Origin: Nitrospirota bacterium
Lineage (GTDB): Bacteria > Nitrospirota > Nitrospiria > Nitrospirales > UBA8639
NCBI GenBank assembly: GCA_029881175.1
Contig: JAOUNC010000007.1
Span: 1 to 19,742, forward strand
DNA length: 19,742 bases
Direction of reading: 5' to 3'
Below the pieces are notes generated by a model. That model worked only from the letters and a program-made list of their open reading frames with translations, was not told where the DNA came from and did not search any database. The translations under genes and the position numbers were made by a program. This document shows, in pieces, positions 1 through 7,470 of the stretch (position 1 is its first letter; every line of letters begins with the position of its first letter).

Positions 1-52
1 TCAGTTAAATTCGGGAATGAAACATAAGAGCATTGGAAACATAGGTATGCGA

Positions 53-1450
53 TTAAATTTCATGAGTGGAATCCGGTTTGGGGACTTCGACGTCCATGGC
101 GGGAAATTCCTCTCGAAGTGTCATTGCGAACGCAAGAGATTGACGTTCTTCTCCATGTACCACGAAGACTTTTTTCGGATGAGGGGTCATGGCACGAACA
201 TAGGCCAGCAAATCGTTGCGATCGGCATGAGCGGAAAACCCATTGAGTCGAACCACTTGCGCCCGTCGTTTGGTTGGCACACCGAAGATCGGCACGGTAT
301 CCCATTCCTCGACCAGTTTTCGTCCAAGAGTATGTTCGGCTTGAAAGCCGACTAAGACAATGACATTGGCTTCATCCTCAATCATATGCTTCAAGTGATG
401 GACCACGCGCCCCCCTTCGCACATGCCGGAGGCCGAAATAATCACACAAGGTCCCTTTCGTTGATTCAACAGCTTGCTGTCTTTTGTGGTCGAGACAAAA
501 TTGAGGTATTTGGAAGCGAAAATATCACCTTTTGAGGTGAAGGTTCGATACGTGTCCTCGTCATAACATTCCGGGTGTTGCCGAAAAACTTTCGTGGCTT
601 TTAACGCAAGCGGGGAATCGATAAAGATCGGAATAGGATCGACTTCTCCGTTTTTGACTAATTCTTTGATGCGCATGATGATATCTTGAGTGCGCCCAAC
701 AGAAAATGCTGGCACAAGAATTTTGCTCTTGTGTTGAATAGCATGTTGAACGAGTTTTTTGGCCATCTCCTTCCGCTGATTTTCCACGTCGTCATGGAGG
801 CGGTCGCCATAGGTCGATTCAATAATCAACACATCGCACGGGGGTGGGGCATGTGGGTCACGAAGAATCGGCATGTTGGCACGGCCCAAATCACCAGAGA
901 ACAGGAGTGTGGTTGAATTCCCTCGCGTTCGGTGTCGGAGCCACACGGCTGATGATCCAATAATATGTCCGGCATCATGAAAGCGTGCCGTGACATTGGG
1001 AGCCAGGGAAACCGATTGCTCATAGCCTCCGCCTCGAAAGTGCTTCACAATCTTTTGTGCATCATCGCGTGAGTAGATGGGGCTGACGCATTGTCGGCCT
1101 CGGCGTCGCTCCAGTTTATTGACGTAGCGACAATCATTTTCTTGAATGCGTGCGGAGTCAGCCAGCAAAATTTCTGTCAAATCGGCTGTGGCCTTGGTCA
1201 TATGGACGGCCCCTCTAAATCCCCCCTTCGCTAACATGGGGAGCGCGCCGGAATGATCGATATGAGCATGAGAAAGACAGACGGCCTCGACGGACTTGGG
1301 ATCGAATCCTAAATGTTGATTGCGTTCTCTGGACTGATCACGCCTGCCTTGGAACATGCCACAATCAAGCAGGATCCGGGTCTTGCCAGCATCAACTATA
1401 TGCCGGCTGCCGGTGACAGATCGGGCGGCACCGTAAAATGAAAGTTTCAT
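53..1450 (-). CDS. MBL-fold metallo-hydrolase with beta-CASP domain (RNase/CPSF-like)
   Basis: The protein (465 aa) has all landmarks of the metallo-beta-lactamase/beta-CASP family, which cleaves RNA with two zinc ions. Visible are HAHIDH (61-66), H162 in DAGHIIG, D187 in SGDLG, H408 in GFSAHAD and H432 in VVHGEE. The beta-CASP insert lies between about 210 and 390, with VPAFSVGRTQ near 246 and SASGMCEGGR near 339. Length and motif order match bacterial homologues of CPSF73/Ysh1. No signal peptide is seen, so it should act in the cytoplasm. Its ATG overlaps the TGA of the LOG gene upstream (ATGA), implying a two-gene operon with translational coupling. Bacterial members of this subgroup are rarely characterised, so RNA cleavage is inferred from the family; the fold and metal site are certain. 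Confidence 0.93.
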   Translation of the reverse strand: MKLSFYGAARSVTGSRHIVDAGKTRILLDCGMFQGRRDQSRERNQHLGFDPKSVEAVCLSHAHIDHSGALPMLAKGGFRGAVHMTKATADLTEILLADSARIQENDCRYVNKLERRRGRQCVSPIYSRDDAQKIVKHFRGGGYEQSVSLAPNVTARFHDAGHIIGSSAVWLRHRTRGNSTTLLFSGDLGRANMPILRDPHAPPPCDVLIIESTYGDRLHDDVENQRKEMAKKLVQHAIQHKSKILVPAFSVGRTQDIIMRIKELVKNGEVDPIPIFIDSPLALKATKVFRQHPECYDEDTYRTFTSKGDIFASKYLNFVSTTKDSKLLNQRKGPCVIISASGMCEGGRVVHHLKHMIEDEANVIVLVGFQAEHTLGRKLVEEWDTVPIFGVPTKRRAQVVRLNGFSAHADRNDLLAYVRAMTPHPKKVFVVHGEERQSLAFAMTLREEFPAMDVEVPKPDSTHEI

Positions 1451-2292
1451 GGGGCCGTCTCCTGCCGATGTTCTCTCACAATGATCTCCCAGGCTTCAGC
1501 CGCCGTTTCGGCATAATGAAATAAGGACAAATCTGTCGGACTTATCAGACCGAACTCTATAAGCTTTTTCCAATTGATGAGGTCTTCCCAATAGTCTTTC
1601 CCAATTAGGATGACCGACACGTCCTTCACTTTTCCTGTTTGAAGAAGAGTCAGGGTTTCAAACAATTCGTCCATCGTTCCAAACCCGCCTGGGAACACCA
1701 CTAACGCCTTTGCCCGGTTTAGGAAATGCATTTTGCGAAGAGCAAAATACCGAAACTGAAAACACAGGCTTGGGGTAATGTACGCATTCGGAGTTTGTTC
1801 GAAGGGCAGGGCAATATTCAGCCCGATGGATTTGGCTCCGACATCTGCTGCGCCACGATTGCCGGCCTCCATAATGCCTGGCCCCCCGCCCGTCACGATC
1901 ACATATTCACAGCGTCCATCCAACTGACAAGTCGAAGATACGAGGCGGCCAAATGCCCGGGCCTCATCATAGTATGGGGCTAAGGTTAATTGATTCTTGG
2001 CAATGGCCACGGCCTGTTGTTTGGTCGCATCATGTGGCGATTGAGCTAAAACGTGTTCAGCTTCAGCCAATTTCGTCTTCGCGGCTTGTGGTTCGAGAAG
2101 GCGGGCACTCCCAAAGACAACAATTGTCGACTCAATGCCTTCGTCTTGTTGGATCAGTTCCGGTTTAAACCATTCCAATTGTAGACGGACTGCGCGGAGT
2201 TGGTTTCGTTGAAGAAACTCCAAATCCGAGTCTGCTCGTCGGAAAGCTGAGGAAGAGGAGACGCCAGCGGATGGGTGTGATGGATCTGTCAT
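1447..2292 (-). CDS. LOG-family protein (TIGR00730 type, lysine-decarboxylase-like Rossmann fold)
   Basis: The two hallmark motifs of the LOG family are present: GGGPGIME at 135-142 and PGGFGTMDE at 201-209. Characterised members are cytokinin riboside 5'-monophosphate phosphoribohydrolases or related nucleotide 5'-monophosphate nucleosidases. At 281 aa it is longer than the roughly 190-aa short form; the first 55 residues and an insert near 65-105 account for the extra length, as in the longer bacterial TIGR00730 proteins. No signal peptide is seen. The ATG at 2292 has no good Shine-Dalgarno. It is the first gene of a pair with the beta-CASP hydrolase, which suggests a shared role in RNA or nucleotide salvage, but that link is inference. 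The exact substrate cannot be read from sequence, and a decarboxylase activity should not be assumed. Confidence 0.9.
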   Translation of the reverse strand: MTDPSHPSAGVSSSSAFRRADSDLEFLQRNQLRAVRLQLEWFKPELIQQDEGIESTIVVFGSARLLEPQAAKTKLAEAEHVLAQSPHDATKQQAVAIAKNQLTLAPYYDEARAFGRLVSSTCQLDGRCEYVIVTGGGPGIMEAGNRGAADVGAKSIGLNIALPFEQTPNAYITPSLCFQFRYFALRKMHFLNRAKALVVFPGGFGTMDELFETLTLLQTGKVKDVSVILIGKDYWEDLINWKKLIEFGLISPTDLSLFHYAETAAEAWEIIVREHRQETAP

Positions 2293-2459
2293 TGAAATAC
2301 CGTGCGCGTGAAAGAGGGGATTAACCAGAATTATAAAGAGTCGGTGGGGGAATTGAAACTGCTGTCATACCAAGAGGAAGTCCTACTGCGGTCATGGGAG
2401 AATGGCCTAATTCAGCCGATGTGGCCAGATTGGTGCTGTCTGAATACTGATTGAGGGGA

Positions 2460-2489
2460 TTGGTCTGAGAAGGGGGTTTGCGGTATAGT
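2460..2489 (+). promoter_or_regulatory. Possible sigma70 promoter of the Crp/Fnr gene
   Basis: TATAGT (2484-2489) matches the -10 consensus in 5 of 6 positions. TTGGTC (2460-2465) is a weak -35, 18 bases upstream. Transcription would begin near 2496, after an upstream TTG codon at 2478 but before the ATG at 2520, which favours the ATG as start. Confidence 0.4.
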
Positions 2490-2519
2490 CGGGTGCATCA
2501 ATATACGGGGTCGGTTTTT

Positions 2520-3245
2520 ATGAAAACGCTTTCTTCTCCAGCTTTTCAAGATTGTGAGGCTTGTCGACATCGAGAATCCTCAGATATCTGTGAGATTGTG
2601 CCATCGTCAGACGAGTCCTCTGGCCTTGTAAAGCGCCGGGCGATGTACCAGCCGGGGCAACATATATTTTACGAAGGACATGTGGCTCTCGGCCTTTACA
2701 TCCTGTGTCAGGGACGGGTGAAGCTCACGCGGCTGAATCGCAAAGGGCAGCAACGATTGGTGGGGATTTTAGGGTCAGGGCAACTTCTGGAAAAACAGGC
2801 GTTTCAAGAACAACCGATTCATCAAGTCACCTGCGAAGCCTTAGAGCCTTCACACGTATGTCTCTTAGATCGCACCAGTTTCCTGGATTTTTTAAAAGAC
2901 CATGGTGAGGCAGCGGTAAAATTGATTCAAGTGTTGAGTAAAGAGATGACTGAGGTCGTCAGTGCGGCGGATCAGTTTGCGTTTACTCCAGCCAGGGAAC
3001 GCTTAGCTCGCTTATTAGTAGAACTCAGTGAGCGGTTCGGGCAAGAAGGCGAGAAGGGAACCCGGATTATTCTCAAGCTCAAACGGGAAGATCTGGCTCA
3101 AATGATTGCTGTCACGGTCGAAACTGTTGTGCGTCTTCTCCATGATTTTCAGGAGGCGGAATTGATTACGGTGCAAGGCCGTGATTTAACCCTTCTCAAT
3201 GTTGATCGTCTTACCATAATCGCAAGTGCCTCCTCTTCAAGTTAA
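2520..3245 (+). CDS. Crp/Fnr-family transcriptional regulator
   Basis: The 241-aa protein has a cyclic-nucleotide-binding-like beta-roll (about 35-140), a long dimerisation helix (about 140-165) and a winged helix-turn-helix near 188-225, where EDLAQMIAVTVETVVRLL is the recognition region. The N-terminus carries C12-x2-C15-x8-C24, with further cysteines at 63, 105 and 114. FNR binds an oxygen-sensing 4Fe-4S cluster with three N-terminal cysteines plus one distal one. The pattern is similar but the second spacing is wider than in E. coli FNR, so cluster binding is only a possibility. I chose ATG 2520 with GGGG at 2507-2510 as a weak ribosome site; an in-frame TTG at 2478 would add 14 residues but lies ahead of the likely -10 box. 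It is divergent from the LOG gene. Targets are unknown. Confidence 0.88.
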   Translation: MKTLSSPAFQDCEACRHRESSDICEIVPSSDESSGLVKRRAMYQPGQHIFYEGHVALGLYILCQGRVKLTRLNRKGQQRLVGILGSGQLLEKQAFQEQPIHQVTCEALEPSHVCLLDRTSFLDFLKDHGEAAVKLIQVLSKEMTEVVSAADQFAFTPARERLARLLVELSERFGQEGEKGTRIILKLKREDLAQMIAVTVETVVRLLHDFQEAELITVQGRDLTLLNVDRLTIIASASSSS

Positions 3246-3597
3246 TTGCCTTTGCGGGTATGTCCAAATATGACTCCTCACGAGTATTCTTTATAGTTCG
3301 TATTTGCCTCACATTTCCGTTCTCCCAAGATGACCTCCGACCTTAATTCTTTCCTCTTCCCTCTTGGGCAGTATCTTGTGGCTTTTGTTAGGCCATTCGC
3401 CCTACCAAAAAGGTTGATGACAATCGTATTTGATCTTGTCATTCAGCAATGACGAATGAGAGGGCGTCAGTTTAGGATCCTGGGCATTAATGTCTTTTGG
3501 CTATCTTCCTGAAAAGAAAGAAGACAGGCTAGCAAAGAAATCAAGAATATTCGCTTGAGCAGGAATTCTACACATTAATAGAGAGGGAGGTAGTGGG
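3246..3597 (+). other. Gene-free stretch upstream of the outer-membrane-type gene
   Basis: No coding frame of quality is seen in these 352 bases on either strand. A small dyad, GTCATT (3438-3443) and AATGAC (3448-3453) with a 4-base spacer, could be an operator or a short hairpin. A good ribosome site GGGAGG lies at 3585-3590, seven bases before the next ATG. No convincing -35/-10 pair was found. Confidence 0.4.
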
Positions 3598-4353
3598 ATG
3601 AACAGAGGTCGGTCCATTGCAAGTAGACTATGCGGGTTAATGGTATGTGTGATGTTGTGGCCCCTAGCGGGAGCAGCACAAGCTGCGACTGTCGAAGAGC
3701 GGTTGGAACGATTGGAGCAAAAAACGCTCTCTATATCGCCAGGAGCGGAACAAGAAACAGGAAATATGGTCTTTTTCCGTGGTGGTTGGGCAAATCTGAC
3801 CAATGATCGCTCTAATGAAGTGTTTACCGATGTGTTCGGGTTCAGTGGATCCAACGATCAAAATGGCGGGTACTATGTTGGCGCCGGTCTGGACCTGGTC
3901 CTCTCACGAAATGTCTGGGATATGTTGCCTGGAACGTGGGTGTTAGGGGAAATCGGGGTGGAATTTAAAAGATTTAATTCAAATAAAGTGACTCAGGCCG
4001 TCCCGAGTACTTGTGGAGCCGCGATTCCTTCATCAGGTTGTACGGTCGAAACGAATAAAAAAGTTCAAATTACGATGCTGACCGTGGATGTGGCACCAAA
4101 GATTATGTTTATGGAAGGCAGCCGCATCCGCCCATGGATTATCCCTGTAGGATTAGATTTTCATGTCATTAGTCCTCCGTCAAATGATACAACGGTCTTG
4201 GATATTGGTGTGCAGTTTGCGGTCGGAGCTCAGGTCAGGGTCTGGAAAGCGCTGCATCTTGGTGTGGATGGACGTTTTCATTTAGCGACTGGACAAACCG
4301 ATACCACCAATAATTTTGGCACAGCTGGTGTATACCTTGGCATCGCGTTTTAA
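3598..4353 (+). CDS. Secreted outer-membrane beta-barrel-type protein, function unknown
   Basis: The 251-aa product begins with a clear signal peptide (about 1-29, cleavage after A-Q-A). A short predicted coiled coil follows (VEERLERLEQKTL, about 32-44), then alternating aromatic/glycine-rich segments typical of beta strands, ending in the aromatic terminal residue Phe expected of outer-membrane barrels. C139 and C148 sit in a polar segment that could be a disulfide-closed loop. The N-terminal coiled coil before a barrel is common in uncharacterised outer-membrane proteins. GGGAGG at 3585-3590 gives a strong ribosome site seven bases ahead of the ATG. It stands alone between the Crp/Fnr gene and a membrane protein gene. 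Exported location is well supported; a barrel is likely; the role (porin-like, adhesion or structural) is unknown. Confidence 0.8.
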   Translation: MNRGRSIASRLCGLMVCVMLWPLAGAAQAATVEERLERLEQKTLSISPGAEQETGNMVFFRGGWANLTNDRSNEVFTDVFGFSGSNDQNGGYYVGAGLDLVLSRNVWDMLPGTWVLGEIGVEFKRFNSNKVTQAVPSTCGAAIPSSGCTVETNKKVQITMLTVDVAPKIMFMEGSRIRPWIIPVGLDFHVISPPSNDTTVLDIGVQFAVGAQVRVWKALHLGVDGRFHLATGQTDTTNNFGTAGVYLGIAF

Positions 4354-4416
4354 TAATCGGTATTTGAATTGAAGAGTGCCACCATTTGTGTTGGCTCAGG
4401 TTGGTATCCCACAAGT

Positions 4417-4439
4417 TCCTCCCCTCAGAAAGGGGAGGA
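4417..4439. other. Perfect 9-bp stem-loop between two genes
   Basis: TCCTCCCCT (4417-4425) pairs perfectly with AGGGGAGGA (4431-4439) around the loop CAGAA. No T-run follows on either strand, so it is not a standard intrinsic terminator. It may be an mRNA-end stabiliser for the upstream gene. One arm looks like a Shine-Dalgarno and the other like its complement, and no start codon follows closely. Confidence 0.5.
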
Positions 4440-4569
4440 GCTATGGTGGAGTGGAAGATGATTGAACTATGGAATCTGCAGGAAAAATGGTCTTGTCTTA
4501 GGCAATGAAAATGGTAATTTTTCCTTTTGTCCAGGTTTTGAGTAGAGACCTCAGCACATTCTCGTTACA

Positions 4570-5064
4570 ATGCAGGAGGTGAATTTTCTTAACATCATTC
4601 TCGTTTGGATCCATCTGACAGCGGCAACTTTTTGGATTGGAGGTATGCTATTCCTTTCTTTGGTTGCCGTCCCGCTTCTCAAAAAAGATTCTGATCCTTC
4701 CTCAGCTCAACGTGGGTTTATCAACCTGGCCCGTCGGTTCCGAACGCTCGTATGGTCGGCTCTGGCCCTTCTTGTGGTGACTGGAGCGATTCTCCTTCCT
4801 GGCCAGGTGAATCTTGCTACTTCACTAGGGGAATGGCCTCCGGCAGTACTCACCAAATTAGGCCTTGTCCTTTTGCTTATCGTTGTGTCGCTAGCACATG
4901 ACCAATTCCTTGGTCCGAAGGTCCGGGCACTGAAAAATAAACCAACCGCTGAATTAACATTTGTGGAAAAGATCCTTATCCGATTCTCCCCCCTCATTGG
5001 CCGACTCACTATGCTGCTGGGCTTAGGCATTCTTCTCGCAGCCGTCTTTATGGTCCGGGCCTAA
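4570..5064 (+). CDS. CopD-like four-helix integral membrane protein
   Basis: The 164-aa protein has four hydrophobic helices (about 7-37, 58-78, 95-112, 140-162). The first contains WIHLTAATFWIGG, a pattern typical of CopD-like and related small membrane proteins, with H15 and H110 as possible heme or copper ligands. No periplasmic domain is present. CopD proteins are implicated in copper uptake, but the smaller relatives are uncharacterised, so copper transport is inference. The start is unclear: ATG 4570 has no upstream ribosome site, while a perfect AGGAGG lies inside the frame at 4574-4579 with no standard start codon at the right distance (GTG 4579 overlaps it). It is apparently monocistronic. 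The membrane topology is secure, the family assignment fairly so. Confidence 0.75.
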   Translation: MQEVNFLNIILVWIHLTAATFWIGGMLFLSLVAVPLLKKDSDPSSAQRGFINLARRFRTLVWSALALLVVTGAILLPGQVNLATSLGEWPPAVLTKLGLVLLLIVVSLAHDQFLGPKVRALKNKPTAELTFVEKILIRFSPLIGRLTMLLGLGILLAAVFMVRA

Positions 5065-5644
5065 TTCAAAAAGCTTCTTCGGTTTTCCCGATTCAACACA
5101 ATCAGTTGCTCTGAAAAATTTTTAATAATCCACCAGGCAATTTTTGCAATCCTCGGTCTCCCCCAAAAAACTAAAATGGTATCTAAGGGGATACACTTTT
5201 TATCCGTTTAGATATAAATCTCATGGATCAGTCTGTATACTAAACAGGCATTCACAAAAAATATTGGTTTTTCCTGTGAAAATCCCACTTCAAAAACCTA
5301 ACCCATATTCGATATCTTGGTCTCTCGATTGCAGGTATTCGAATTGGATCTTATCCGCCATAGTTAAAGAAACAATTCAGATGAAATAACTTTTTTGGCG
5401 CAGGAAACCATGAATGAATGTTTAAATTTATCCAGAGGTGTAAGGTGTTTCTTGATTGCTTCGGAGAGCTATGGCTAAACCGCAACTCGCACCCTTTCAA
5501 GAACCGCGGTAAGTGGTGGGATCTTGCCCATAAGTTCGGGGTTGGAAATTCATTGCCTTCTTAACATTTCATGAGACTTCTTTGTTTATAATTCAAAAAG
5601 GAAGTTACTCTTTTACTGGCGATTACTATTTAGAATAGTCGCAT
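5065..5644 (+). other. AT-rich gene-free stretch with a possible -10 box
   Basis: These 580 bases are clearly richer in A and T than the flanking efflux and regulator genes. Open frames here have no ribosome site and no domain-like sequence. A consensus TATAAT lies at 5587-5592, about 52 bases before the next ATG; the best -35 is TTAACA at 5561-5566 with a long 20-base spacer. That is a plausible promoter for the following lipoprotein pair. Nothing else was recognised. Confidence 0.4.
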
Positions 5645-6061
5645 ATGCTACTTTCATCCTCATTCAGACTAACGGTAAAAATCATCTTTTTGGTCCTTGC
5701 AATCTCTCTCCTGTCTGGCTGTGCTGTCTATTATCGCGATCGCGAGTCAGGAGCTGAACATATTTGGGGCTTTGGGCATCTCTCCATGAAGGTGATTCCA
5801 CCTTTGGAAGAGAAACAGGCCCTTATTCAAAGGACCACACTGACCGGAGTGGCCATCGGAATGGATAATGGCTCATTGGGAATGAGTGTTGGCTTTGATC
5901 AACGTGAACACATTCTCATCTACGATGAAAATGTGGCGTTAACCATCCAACGCCCACCAAGTAACGACTTTTTTTATTTCAAAATAGGAACCTACCCGAT
6001 CGAGCGAGAAATCCTTCCTGATACCAAAAATTCATCAGAGAAAAAGGAGAATCAACCATGA
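5645..6061 (+). CDS. Putative lipoprotein of unknown function (first of a pair)
   Basis: The 138-aa product starts with a hydrophobic signal (about 10-25) ending in the lipobox L-L-S-G-C, giving a predicted lipidated Cys26, so it should be anchored to the periplasmic face of a membrane. The mature part is short, with a compact region around 50-115 rich in beta-prone residues (GVAIGMDNGSLGMSVGFDQ) and a charged Lys/Glu tail. I do not recognise the family. Its TGA overlaps the ATG of the next lipoprotein gene (ATGA), and a strong AAGGAGA site (6044-6050) for the second gene lies in the last codons, so the two are almost certainly co-translated. Base composition is more AT-rich than the neighbouring pump operon, which may mark acquisition, though this was not measured. 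Confidence 0.72.
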   Translation: MLLSSSFRLTVKIIFLVLAISLLSGCAVYYRDRESGAEHIWGFGHLSMKVIPPLEEKQALIQRTTLTGVAIGMDNGSLGMSVGFDQREHILIYDENVALTIQRPPSNDFFYFKIGTYPIEREILPDTKNSSEKKENQP

Positions 6062-6912
6062 ACCAAAACTTGAAAAACAGGATAGTTTTAACTATTGGAA
6101 TCTTTCTTTTATCGGGATGTGCAGGATACGATCGAGTCTTGTTTGTCACAAAAACAAATGTCGGGCTTGATATTGACGATACACCTCCAACCGCTGAAAT
6201 TACTGTCGCTAGGAGGGAGTTAGCCATCGCGCCAACCTATCAAGATACTAAAGGGCAAGAGAAAACATTACCCTTGCTGGGATCATTTGGGTTAACAGGA
6301 GGCGCATTCAATCCTGGAATATCATCTGTTTTTGCTGGCGGGGATGCCGCTGTCATATTAGTTACTGAAAAAGGGAAAGAGGAAGATTGGGATTCATCCA
6401 TTTGCTTGTCAAAAAAGCCCGACGCACGGGGTCCTTTCAAGAGGTTTTGGCATTGGATTACATTCACTGACTATGAAAAAATTGAAGCCCGTGCTCAGAC
6501 GCGGACCTTTTATTTTGCGACTGATACGTCATTTGGTGTGAAAGTCGGATGGAAGGGTACTGGTGGGCCTTACCCTACTAGTTTAAAACTTGGATATAAC
6601 CGTATGGAATTAGCCAGCCCTCCGATTTTTATTAAAAAAGGATGTGAAGATGGTCGCAAGGGCACAAGTGGTGATTGGGAAGTAAAAGTTCCTTCCTTTT
6701 TCGCCTCACTAGATAATAAGAGTAATTTCCTTCCTGAACCTGCAGCTTCAGAAACTGGGGTTCCAGGGACTGCAGTGACTGGTGGGGTAACGCACGTTCA
6801 ATTTTTTGCTACCGGAGCCGTGGCAAAGGCATGGGCCGGACGATCTTCGGTTAAAAAGGCAACCTTCAAAAGAATGGCACCCGAAGCAGCAAAAATTGAA
6901 AATAAGGAGTAG
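6058..6912 (+). CDS. Putative lipoprotein of unknown function (second of a pair)
   Basis: The 284-aa product has a signal with lipobox L-L-S-G-C and a predicted lipidated Cys21. Just after it comes TKTNVGLDIDDTPPTAEI and, further on, RRELAIAPTY. I have the impression that similar stretches occur in other uncharacterised proteobacterial exported proteins, but I cannot name the family. The middle and C-terminal parts alternate beta-prone and Gly/Pro-rich segments, and no catalytic motif is visible. Both lipoproteins carry a V-A-I-G-M-D or V-G-L-D-I-D-type stretch followed by a strand rich in hydrophobic residues and R-E, so they may be distant relatives or assembly partners. AAGGAGA at 6044-6050 lies seven bases before the ATG. 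The gene is followed by the conserved repeat and strong terminator at 6964-7101. Function is unknown. Confidence 0.75.
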   Translation: MNQNLKNRIVLTIGIFLLSGCAGYDRVLFVTKTNVGLDIDDTPPTAEITVARRELAIAPTYQDTKGQEKTLPLLGSFGLTGGAFNPGISSVFAGGDAAVILVTEKGKEEDWDSSICLSKKPDARGPFKRFWHWITFTDYEKIEARAQTRTFYFATDTSFGVKVGWKGTGGPYPTSLKLGYNRMELASPPIFIKKGCEDGRKGTSGDWEVKVPSFFASLDNKSNFLPEPAASETGVPGTAVTGGVTHVQFFATGAVAKAWAGRSSVKKATFKRMAPEAAKIENKE

Positions 6913-6963
6913 ATGATAAGAAGAAAATTTTCTTTTGCAAAGCGAAAGAACGAACTCTTGTGC

Positions 6964-7020
6964 CTGACCTTAGTCGTTTCCATCACGCGTCCGCGGCCTA
7001 TCCCTTCCCAATGGGTATTG
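6964..7020 (+). repeat. Copy 1 of a 57-nt conserved leader element
   Basis: This segment matches 51 of 57 bases with the reverse complement of 7509-7565, including 32 identical bases in a row (6986-7017 against 7512-7543). The other copy lies in the 5' leader of the RRM gene. Here no RRM gene follows on this strand; instead the strong terminator at 7065-7101 begins 44 bases later. It could be an orphan leader left after gene loss, part of a small RNA, or a regulatory 3' UTR of the lipoprotein operon. Confidence 0.85.
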
Positions 7021-7064
7021 TGTTTGAATTGGGTGTTTAAAAAGAAACCCAAAGCAGAAGCCAT

Positions 7065-7101
7065 AAAAAAAAGAGAGGGCCATAAGGCCCTCTCTTTTTT
7101 T
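7065..7101. terminator. Strong bidirectional Rho-independent terminator
   Basis: GAGAGGGCC (7073-7081) pairs perfectly with GGCCCTCTC (7086-7094) around the loop ATAA. Eight A residues (7065-7072) precede and seven T residues (7095-7101) follow, so the hairpin works on both strands. It ends the plus-strand lipoprotein transcript and the minus-strand RRM transcript, whose genes converge here. Confidence 0.95.
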
Positions 7102-7121
7102 AAGGTTATATGCAGTTGCTA

Positions 7122-7463
7122 TTAGAAGCGGCTTCGGCGTTTGTCGCCAAATCCACCACCGCCACCGCTGCCACCAAATCCGCCGCGTCCACCACCACCG
7201 CCACCGGTGCGTGGAGCTTGTGGTCGAGCTTCATTGACCGTCAACGTGCGGCCTCCGAACTCCGTAGAGTTCAAGGCATCAATTGCGGCTTTGGCTTCCT
7301 CGTCTGAAGACATTTCCACAAATCCGAATCCGCGAGATTGGCCGGTAAATTTGTCACTAATAATGTTCGCTGATTCAACGGTCCCGTGTGCCGAAAACAA
7401 ATCAGTTAATTCATCTTGGGTTGCAGAATACGGCAATCCCCCTACATACAGTTTTGAACCCAT
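7122..7463 (-). CDS. Small RRM-domain RNA-binding protein with glycine-rich tail
   Basis: The 113-aa protein is a single RNA-recognition motif followed by a Gly/Arg-rich tail. RNP2 is LYVGGL (5-10) and RNP1 is RGFGFVEM (44-51), both with the aromatic residues that stack on RNA bases. The tail (87-113) is mostly glycine with Phe and Arg, as in plant glycine-rich and cyanobacterial Rbp proteins; known relatives are often induced by cold and bind RNA without strict specificity. I chose the ATG at 7463 because AAGGAGG lies six bases upstream (7470-7476) and the RRM begins immediately; the frame stays open to 7793 but the upstream part is leader. Its mRNA has a long leader (see 7464-7658) and the start codon sits in a hairpin, suggesting control at the RNA level. 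Cold regulation is inference. Confidence 0.94.
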   Translation of the reverse strand: MGSKLYVGGLPYSATQDELTDLFSAHGTVESANIISDKFTGQSRGFGFVEMSSDEEAKAAIDALNSTEFGGRTLTVNEARPQAPRTGGGGGGRGGFGGSGGGGGFGDKRRSRF

Positions 7464-7470
7464 GGGGTTC
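7456..7470 (-). promoter_or_regulatory. Inverted repeat enclosing the RRM start codon
   Basis: Six-base arms GAACCC (7456-7461) and GGGTTC (7465-7470) flank three bases so that the AUG (7463-7461) falls in the loop and one stem edge of a possible mRNA hairpin. The Shine-Dalgarno AAGGAGG abuts the arm at 7470. If it folds, it would hide the start codon and could act as a temperature-sensitive switch. Confidence 0.45.

Noticed and set aside
2478..2522. TTG start for the Crp/Fnr gene
   Set aside because: The likely -10 box at 2484-2489 overlaps it, and the extra 14 residues do not look like part of the family.
5144..5389. 81-codon plus-strand open frame in the AT-rich stretch
   Set aside because: No ribosome site, no recognisable domain, and low-complexity residue use; it looks like chance in AT-rich DNA.
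6913..7125. 70-codon frame across copy 1 of the leader element (shared R-P-R-P-I-P-S-Q-W-V with the frame above the RRM gene)
   Set aside because: The similarity follows from nucleotide identity; differences hit all codon positions, the frame runs through the terminator, and there is no start site of quality.
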